The notes under the pieces: model-generated
Told to the model about the DNA's origin: nothing
The model's database searches: none
The model's input: the letters and a program-made list of their open reading frames with translations, nothing else
Shown: positions 59,174 to 64,000 of the stretch, piece by piece
Layout: each line of letters begins with the position of its first letter
Position numbering within the stretch: position 1 is the stretch's first letter
Made by a program: the position numbers and the translations under genes
Source: Sediminicola sp040566555
GTDB taxonomy: Bacteria > Bacteroidota > Bacteroidia > Flavobacteriales > Flavobacteriaceae
NCBI RefSeq assembly: GCF_040566555.1
Contig: NZ_JBEWYP010000006.1
Location: forward strand, 1 to 64,000
Direction of reading: 5' to 3'
DNA length: 64,000 nucleotides

Positions 59174-60151
59174 ATGAAGCAGATTGATGTTATAATTGTA
59201 GGAGGAGGCCCCATAGGCATTGCCTGTGGCCTTGAAGCCAAGAAAAAAGGGCTAGAGTATTTGATCATCGAAAAAGGATGTATCGTGAACTCCCTGTACA
59301 ATTATCCCATGACCATGCAGTTCTTTTCATCCTCTGAAAAATTAGAGATAGACGAGATTCCCTTTATTAGCAAAGAAGCCAAACCCAAAAGGGATGAAGC
59401 ACTTGAATATTACAGAAGGATCGTAACGACCAATAAATTAAAGATCAATCTATTTGAAAAAGTAGAACACATCTCTAAGGATCAGGACACCTTTACCCTG
59501 ATCTCCAATAAGGCAACATATAAGGCCGGATCTGTGGTAATCGCAACAGGCTTCTATGACATCCCCAATTATATGAACGTTCCCGGAGAGGATTTGGATA
59601 AAGTATCCCATTACTACAAGGAACCTCATTTCTATGCCAGTCAAAAATTAGCGGTCATAGGTGCAAGCAATTCCGCAGTGGATGCTGCTTTGGAATGTTA
59701 TAGAAAAGGTGCCGATGTAAGTTTGATTATCAGAGGTGAAGAAGTGGGACAACGAGTAAAATATTGGGTCCGCCCAGATATTATCAATAGAATTAATGAA
59801 GGCAGTATAAAGGCCTACTTTAATGCCAACGTCACAGAAATCACTGAAGACAGTATTGTGATTGATACTCCGGAAGGGATCAAAAGCATAGAAAATGATT
59901 ATGTCCTGGCACTTACAGGATATAAGCCCAATTTTGGTTTTCTGGAAAAATTGGGAATTCAACTTTCCGATGACAACAAGAAACTACCGAGTTATGATGA
60001 AGATACGATGGAGACCAATGTGGAAGGCCTGTATTTAGCCGGGGTCATTTGTGGCGGGATGGAAACACATAAATGGTTTATTGAAAATTCAAGGATCCAT
60101 GCCAAGATCATCATCAATTCTATTCTAGGCAAGAAAGTAGCCGCTGAATAA
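59174..60151 (+). CDS. ypdA: YpdA family putative bacillithiol-type disulfide reductase
   Basis: A 325-residue FAD/NADPH flavoprotein of the thioredoxin-reductase-like group. The FAD loop is G-G-G-P-I-G-I-A near residue 9, and the NADPH loop is I-G-A-S-N-S-A-V-D-A-A near residue 163, but the dithiol C-x-x-C of true thioredoxin reductases is absent. In Firmicutes, YpdA reduces bacillithiol disulfide, and this branch also occurs in Bacteroidota that make bacillithiol. It starts two bases after the rpe stop, so the two are cotranscribed. Confidence 0.93.
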   Translation: MKQIDVIIVGGGPIGIACGLEAKKKGLEYLIIEKGCIVNSLYNYPMTMQFFSSSEKLEIDEIPFISKEAKPKRDEALEYYRRIVTTNKLKINLFEKVEHISKDQDTFTLISNKATYKAGSVVIATGFYDIPNYMNVPGEDLDKVSHYYKEPHFYASQKLAVIGASNSAVDAALECYRKGADVSLIIRGEEVGQRVKYWVRPDIINRINEGSIKAYFNANVTEITEDSIVIDTPEGIKSIENDYVLALTGYKPNFGFLEKLGIQLSDDNKKLPSYDEDTMETNVEGLYLAGVICGGMETHKWFIENSRIHAKIIINSILGKKVAAE

Positions 60152-60179
60152 TTTCAGTTCGCATAACTTCATAAAAACA

Positions 60180-60210
60180 AAAAACACGGTCCCAAAGCCC
60201 GTGTTTTTTG
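60180..60210 (+). terminator. rho-independent terminator after rpe-ypdA operon
   Basis: Arms AAAACACGG and CCGTGTTTT with a nine-base loop and a TTTTTT tail. Confidence 0.87.
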
Positions 60211-60242
60211 TTACAAAATTACCTTAACTACAAAATCATGGC

Positions 60243-60286
60243 ATGATGTACATCATTTGAGAAAACCGCCAATATCTATAATTTTG
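60243..60286 (+). promoter_or_regulatory. operator palindrome and promoter upstream of YceI gene
   Basis: A perfect 14-base palindrome ATGATGTACATCAT (60,243-60,256) touches the -33 element TTTG (60,256-60,259). After a 19-base spacer comes TAATTTTG (60,279-60,286), a full TAnnTTTG -7 box. A dimeric regulator bound to the palindrome would cover the -33 region. The start codon is 110 bases downstream, leaving a long leader. Confidence 0.62.
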
Positions 60287-60396
60287 CACATCTATATATG
60301 TATTGACTAATGAATTTACTTAAAATAAATGCCATTATTCATTGGCACTTTATTTTTTGCAGATGTATGCAGCATGAATAATTTAATACAGCAACC

Positions 60397-60999
60397 ATGA
60401 AAATTCTAAAAATCATTTTAGCATTTTCCCTGTTCTTTTTAATGTCATCCGGTCTTACCGCTCAAGATATGATGGCTAAAAGCTGGGAATTGGATCAGAA
60501 CCATACCTCGGTCAATTTTGGTGTTAAACACTTTTTTAATACGGTGAATGGCATTTTTCAAAAAAAGGAAGGTACCTTTCATTTTGATCCTAAAGATCTA
60601 CCGAATAGTAAGTTTACGTTTAAAATACCCGTGGCCAGCATTGACACGAATATTGAAAAACGAGACAAACATCTTACCTCCAGTGATTTCTTTGATGCGG
60701 AAACATATCCTTATATCACTTTTACTTCAACCAAAATCAACCATCTATCAGGCAATGATTATCAAGTGGTAGGTGATTTAACCATCAAAGATGTTACGAA
60801 ATCCGTATCCATCCCTTTTAAAATTACTGGGGAAATGGAAAATCCCATGATGAAAGGAACCAATATTATGGGGCTGGCTTTTGAAACTAAATTGAATAGG
60901 ACAGATTTTGGAGTAGGCACGGGAAATTGGGCCATGACCATGGTCGTGGGGGATGAAGTGAATGTTGAGATCAATATGGAACTGAACAGAAAGATGTAA
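60397..60999 (+). CDS. YceI family periplasmic lipid-binding protein
   Basis: A 200-residue exported protein with a signal peptide (I-I-L-A-F-S-L-F-F-L-M-S-S-G-L-T-A, then Q). The mature part is a YceI lipocalin-like barrel: W-E-L-D-Q-N-H-T-S-V-N-F-G-V-K-H near residue 30, D-A-E-T-Y-P-Y-I-T-F near 101, L-T-I-K-D-V-T-K and a C-terminal D-E-V-N-V-E-I-N strand. Such proteins bind polyisoprenoid lipids in the periplasm, and several are induced by stress or alkaline pH. A palindromic operator and promoter precede it. Confidence 0.93.
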   Translation: MKILKIILAFSLFFLMSSGLTAQDMMAKSWELDQNHTSVNFGVKHFFNTVNGIFQKKEGTFHFDPKDLPNSKFTFKIPVASIDTNIEKRDKHLTSSDFFDAETYPYITFTSTKINHLSGNDYQVVGDLTIKDVTKSVSIPFKITGEMENPMMKGTNIMGLAFETKLNRTDFGVGTGNWAMTMVVGDEVNVEINMELNRKM

Positions 61000-61064
61000 T
61001 CTATTTTTTGCTAGTCAATAGGCTAAATGGACTAACTAGTTCATGCTAAACTAGCAAAAATCTA

Positions 61065-61345
61065 AGGATTGGCGGTGCCCTTCCCGCAAAGCTCCGCTTT
61101 GAAAACAAGCAAAAAGATTTGCTTCGCCTATCCCCAAACAAAAAAGAAAACCGAACAGCGATCAGAAACAGGATTGGCTCCGCCCTTCCTGCAAAGCTCC
61201 GCTTTGAAAACCAACGAATAGAGACTCCACGCCTATCTCCAAATAGTAAAGAAACCCAACAGGGATCAGAATCAGGATTGGCTGCGCCCTTCCTGCAAAG
61301 CTCCGCTTTGAAAACCACAAAAAGATTTGCTTCGCTATACTTCAA
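61065..61345 (+). repeat. three tandem copies of a 105-bp repeat
   Basis: Units start at 61,065, 61,170 and 61,275, exactly 105 bases apart; the third is cut short near 61,342. Each opens AGGATTGGC-GCCCTTCC-GCAAAGCTCCGCTTTGAAAAC, containing the short inverted pair CAAAGC/GCTTTG. Units 1 and 3 share AAAGATTTGCTTCGC after this. It lies between the YceI gene and the tRNA terminator. One frame runs through on each strand, but these are repeat-driven and not credible genes. Confidence 0.9.
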
Positions 61346-61380
61346 AAAAGAAGCGAGCTTCATTTTTGAAGCTCGCTTGC
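61346..61380 (-). terminator. terminator of tRNA-Arg transcript
   Basis: Perfect 11-base arms AAGCGAGCTTC and GAAGCTCGCTT with a six-base loop. On the minus strand the hairpin is followed by CTTTTTTG. It lies about 27 bases downstream of the tRNA. Confidence 0.85.
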
Positions 61381-61406
61381 ACATCCACTTTTTTGTGGTT
61401 TATTCG

Positions 61407-61480
61407 TGACCTCGACAGGATTCAAACCTGTAACCCTCAGAGCCGAAATCTGATGCGCTATTCAGTTGCGCCACGAGGCC
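61407..61480 (-). tRNA. tRNA-Arg (anticodon UCG)
   Basis: A 74-base cloverleaf on the minus strand. The acceptor stem GGCCTCG pairs with CGAGGTC (one G.U), the D-arm is GCGC/GCGC, the anticodon stem TCAGA/TCTGA encloses loop TTTCGGC with anticodon UCG, the T-arm is ACAGG/CCTGT around TTTGAAT, and the discriminator is A. CCA is not encoded. It should read CGA and, by wobble, other CGN arginine codons. Confidence 0.95.
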
Positions 61481-61497
61481 ATTATTACTTTACAAAT

Positions 61498-61953
61498 TTA
61501 CGAAAGTTTTCTTTTAACAATGTTGGAAATTGTTTTCCCATCTGCCTGTCCGGCCAATTCCTGGGAAACGATACCCATAACCTTCCCCATGTCCTTCATT
61601 CCTGAAGCCCCAACAGATTCTATGGTCTGTACCACTACTTTCTCTATTTCTTCCTCGGTTAGTTGTTCCGGCAAAAAACGTTCGATAACCGCAGCTTGTG
61701 CCAATTCCGGTTCTGCCAAGTCGGCCCTACCTTGTTCGGTGTAGATGGCCGCACTATCCTTACGCTGTTTAACAAGCTTTTGCACCAACTTCACTTCCTC
61801 ATCTTCTGTTAGTCCAGCACCAGCCCCTGTTTCAGTCTGTGCCATCAACAAAGCCGATTTAATGGCCCTGAGCGATTCCAATGCAACAGTATCCTTGGCT
61901 TTCATTGCCGTTTTCATTTCTTCCATTACGCGTTGTTGCAAGCTCATATCCAT
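61498..61953 (-). CDS. GatB/YqeY domain protein
   Basis: A 151-residue cytoplasmic protein of the YqeY family, related to the tRNA-binding tail domain of the amidotransferase subunit GatB. Recognised by L-Q-Q-R-V-M-E-E-M-K-T-A-M-K-A-K-D, L-R-A-I-K-S-A-L and the C-terminal D-M-G-K-V-M-G-I-V-S-Q-E-L. It probably interacts with tRNA but has no defined reaction. It lies downstream of ftsZ on the same strand, an order usual in Flavobacteriia, with a terminator between them. Confidence 0.95.
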   Translation of the reverse strand: MDMSLQQRVMEEMKTAMKAKDTVALESLRAIKSALLMAQTETGAGAGLTEDEEVKLVQKLVKQRKDSAAIYTEQGRADLAEPELAQAAVIERFLPEQLTEEEIEKVVVQTIESVGASGMKDMGKVMGIVSQELAGQADGKTISNIVKRKLS

Positions 61954-61971
61954 TTATTTTAGCGGTGCGAA

Positions 61972-62012
61972 GATAAAAAATAAACCCGAAAATAACTTGT
62001 ATTTTCGGGTTT
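61972..62012 (-). terminator. terminator after ftsZ
   Basis: Perfect 13-base arms AAACCCGAAAATA and TATTTTCGGGTTT with a five-base loop. On the minus strand a T-rich run (ATTTTTTATC) follows. It separates ftsZ from the YqeY gene. Confidence 0.87.
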
Positions 62013-62048
62013 AAACTTTTCTAGAAAATTAAAGAAACATCAATTCCT

Positions 62049-64000
62049 TTAATCCACGTTATCATGTAAGAATGAATTGTTGGAACGCATTTGGATCTCA
62101 TCATTGCTGTCCTCGCTAAGAGAAGTTCTAGAGACCTTATTTTCCCTTGAAGCCTCGTTCAAGTTCACCCCTTGCCTTTTATAGGCGGGCTGCTTTTCGA
62201 TCTCCTCAATCCTATTCATGCTGTTTTGAAACTTATAATTGAAATCCTTCAATTTTCTCCTGCGCTCATCAGCTCTTGATTTCAACAATTCTTCCAGAGG
62301 GGTGTCCATCGGGTTGATCTCTTTGGTCTCATCCATTGGAGATACATCCTCTTTTTGAACTGTCTTCTTTTCAAAAACCAATTCGTCCTCTAAAATTTTT
62401 GGTTCAAATTTTTCTGCTTTGGATTTGGCGCCTGTCAGTTTTTGCTCCAATTCCATATAATCATCCAAGCTGTATCTTTTCTCACCGTTCTTGTTGTATT
62501 CCAATACAGGAACAACCTCTATATGATCCTTGACATCCATTTCCCTGACCTCGTCCAAGCTAAAGGTAATGGTGTGCTCCTTTTCCTCTTCCTCGTCTGA
62601 ACTTCTTCTAGACTGGCTCAAAGGCATATCAAAACTCAATGTAAACTGATCCTCTTCCTGCCTTTTGGAGGAGACATATACTGGCTCTACAACCTCAATA
62701 TCACTAAGGCTATCCTTGGAATCGATTACAATAAAATCATTTTCAACATTCTCTGCGATTACCTCTTCATAAAAGACGTTGAAATTTTTGAGATAACTTG
62801 TCGTAGGTATCAAATCCATTTCTCTTACAGGATCTTTTGCCTGTACTTCCTCTTCCTCTACTTCTTCTACCAATTGATGTTTAACGACCAGCTCGGGTGT
62901 TGGAGTTGCCTCTTCCTCTTCATCCATTTCCAATTTGTGCACGACATTACGGGAAGAAAGCATCAAATCCTGTTCGGCTTTTTGCTCATCTTCCAACGTG
63001 TGTATAATCTTCTTGGATTCCGTATTCACTATAGTATCCTGCTGGTCTATATTAAAACCCGTGGCTATTACTGTAACAGCAATGGCCTCTCCCAAACTTT
63101 CGTCCTCACCTACACCCATAATGATATTGGCACCGTGACCGGCCTCTATTTGGATATGGTCGTTGATTTCCCCAATCTCATCTATGGTAATTTCCTGTGA
63201 TCCTGAAACAATGAGCAACAACACGTTTTTAGCACCAGTAATCTTGTTGTCGTTCAATAATGGAGAATCCAAGGCCTTCATGATCGCCTCATGGGCTCTT
63301 GATGATCCGGATGCCGCAGCAGATCCCATAATGGCGGTACCACTATTGGACAATACGGTCTTGGCATCACGTAAATCTATGTTTTGAGTATAGTGATGGG
63401 TAATAACTTCCGCAATTCCCCTTGCAGCCGTTGCCAACACTTCATCTGCCTTGGAAAATCCGGCCTTAAAGCCCAAATTACCGTAAACTTCCCTAAGCTT
63501 ATTGTTATTGATTACAATTAATGAATCTACATTTCTACGCAGTTTTTCCATTCCCACATGGGCCTGCTCGCAACGCATTTTTCCTTCAAATTGGAAGGGA
63601 ATGGTTACGATACCAACCGTTAGGATATCCAATTCCTTGGCTTGCTTGGCAATGACAGGGGCAGCTCCAGTACCTGTTCCCCCACCCATACCTGCAGTGA
63701 TGAATACCATTTTTGTATTGGTTCCCAACATGGTTTTAATGTCCTCCATGCTCTCAATGGCGGCCTGTTCTCCGACTTCAGGATTTGCACCAGCGCCCAA
63801 TCCTTCTGTTAGGGAAACCCCTAGTTGTATTTTATTTGGAACCGGACTATTGTCCAATGCCTGTGAATCTGTATTGCATATCACAAAATCCACTCCGTTG
63901 ATCCCGGCCTGGAACATGTGATTTATGGCATTACTACCACCCCCACCTACACCTATGACTTTTATCACATTGCTTTGATTCTTGGGCAAATCAAAAGCTA
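62049..64000 (-). CDS. ftsZ: cell division protein FtsZ, 5' end beyond window
   Basis: About 650 residues visible. The frame runs to the window edge, and residues A-F-D-L-P-K-N before V-I-K-V-I-G-V-G-G-G-G-S-N-A show that a short N-terminal piece is missing; a TTG-like start at 63,989 is an artefact of the edge. The GTPase core (first 320 residues) has the tubulin signature G-G-G-T-G-T-G near residue 108 and the synergy loop later. It forms the Z ring for division. The C-terminal linker is very long and acidic (about 320-620), as in other Flavobacteriaceae, and ends in a basic then hydrophobic tail. Confidence 0.97.
   Translation of the reverse strand, partial: AFDLPKNQSNVIKVIGVGGGGSNAINHMFQAGINGVDFVICNTDSQALDNSPVPNKIQLGVSLTEGLGAGANPEVGEQAAIESMEDIKTMLGTNTKMVFITAGMGGGTGTGAAPVIAKQAKELDILTVGIVTIPFQFEGKMRCEQAHVGMEKLRRNVDSLIVINNNKLREVYGNLGFKAGFSKADEVLATAARGIAEVITHHYTQNIDLRDAKTVLSNSGTAIMGSAAASGSSRAHEAIMKALDSPLLNDNKITGAKNVLLLIVSGSQEITIDEIGEINDHIQIEAGHGANIIMGVGEDESLGEAIAVTVIATGFNIDQQDTIVNTESKKIIHTLEDEQKAEQDLMLSSRNVVHKLEMDEEEEATPTPELVVKHQLVEEVEEEEVQAKDPVREMDLIPTTSYLKNFNVFYEEVIAENVENDFIVIDSKDSLSDIEVVEPVYVSSKRQEEDQFTLSFDMPLSQSRRSSDEEEEKEHTITFSLDEVREMDVKDHIEVVPVLEYNKNGEKRYSLDDYMELEQKLTGAKSKAEKFEPKILEDELVFEKKTVQKEDVSPMDETKEINPMDTPLEELLKSRADERRRKLKDFNYKFQNSMNRIEEIEKQPAYKRQGVNLNEASRENKVSRTSLSEDSNDEIQMRSNNSFLHDNVD

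Noticed and set aside
61046..61409. Two frames of about 100 codons across the 105-bp repeats (both strands)
   Set aside because: The frames exist because 105 is divisible by three, so a stop-free unit stays open. Composition is unlike the other proteins, and they overlap a terminator hairpin.
63502..63921. 139-codon + strand frame inside ftsZ
   Set aside because: Antisense shadow of the conserved FtsZ GTPase domain.

Overview
The window looks like chromosomal DNA of a marine-type member of the Flavobacteriaceae (Bacteroidota). It is AT-rich, carries TAnnTTTG-type -7 promoter elements, and encodes flavobacterial families such as DUF6090 proteins, a YpdA-like reductase, and FtsZ followed by a YqeY protein. 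Species cannot be fixed from the sequence.

Region 1 (1 to about 13,960) is the unusual part. Fifteen small cassettes, all on the + strand, are separated by 14 complete structured sites of about 70-170 bp, plus one site cut by the window start and one decayed site at the end. Each site has imperfect inverted halves ending in an ...AAC core on the left and a GTT... core on the right. The first bases of each cassette are the reverse complement of its own last core, so a circularised cassette would rebuild one continuous hairpin. Most mismatches in these arms are G.T pairs on the bottom strand and none are on the top strand. This is the logic of integron attC sites, so I read the region as an integron cassette array or an integrase-less cluster of attC sites. 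No integrase gene is in the window; by cassette polarity it would lie to the left. Cargo: SRPBCC, DUF4304-like, four DUF6090 membrane proteins, a parDE toxin-antitoxin pair, an ECF sigma factor with a small partner, a YwqK/MORN-like protein, a VOC protein, a PLP decarboxylase, a dioxygenase-fold lipoprotein and several unknowns.

Region 2 (about 14-38 kb) is a mixed accessory zone: DUF3179, two APC permeases, small SRPBCC, VOC, MepB, NTF2 and DUF998 proteins, a PD40 lipoprotein, an RluA pseudouridine synthase with no ordinary start codon, an S9 peptidase, the TIGR03915/TIGR03916 DNA-metabolism pair, a response regulator with a six-PAS histidine kinase, a MarR regulator and an M14 peptidase. 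It also holds decayed genes and at least four orphan copies of the cassette sites, so the array once reached further or seeded sites here.

Region 3 (about 38-56 kb) is mostly single metabolic, regulatory and secreted-enzyme genes: DHFR-like, MBL-fold, AraC, MDR oxidoreductase, two class C beta-lactamase-fold hydrolases, a class V aminotransferase fold, an HxlR/VOC divergent pair, GNAT, a large BNR-repeat protein, PhzF, a B12-type radical SAM protein and an NmrA-like protein.

Region 4 (about 57-64 kb) is core-like: DEAD-box helicase, rpe, YpdA-like reductase, YceI protein, a 105-bp triple repeat, tRNA-Arg(UCG), a YqeY protein and ftsZ, whose start lies beyond the right edge.
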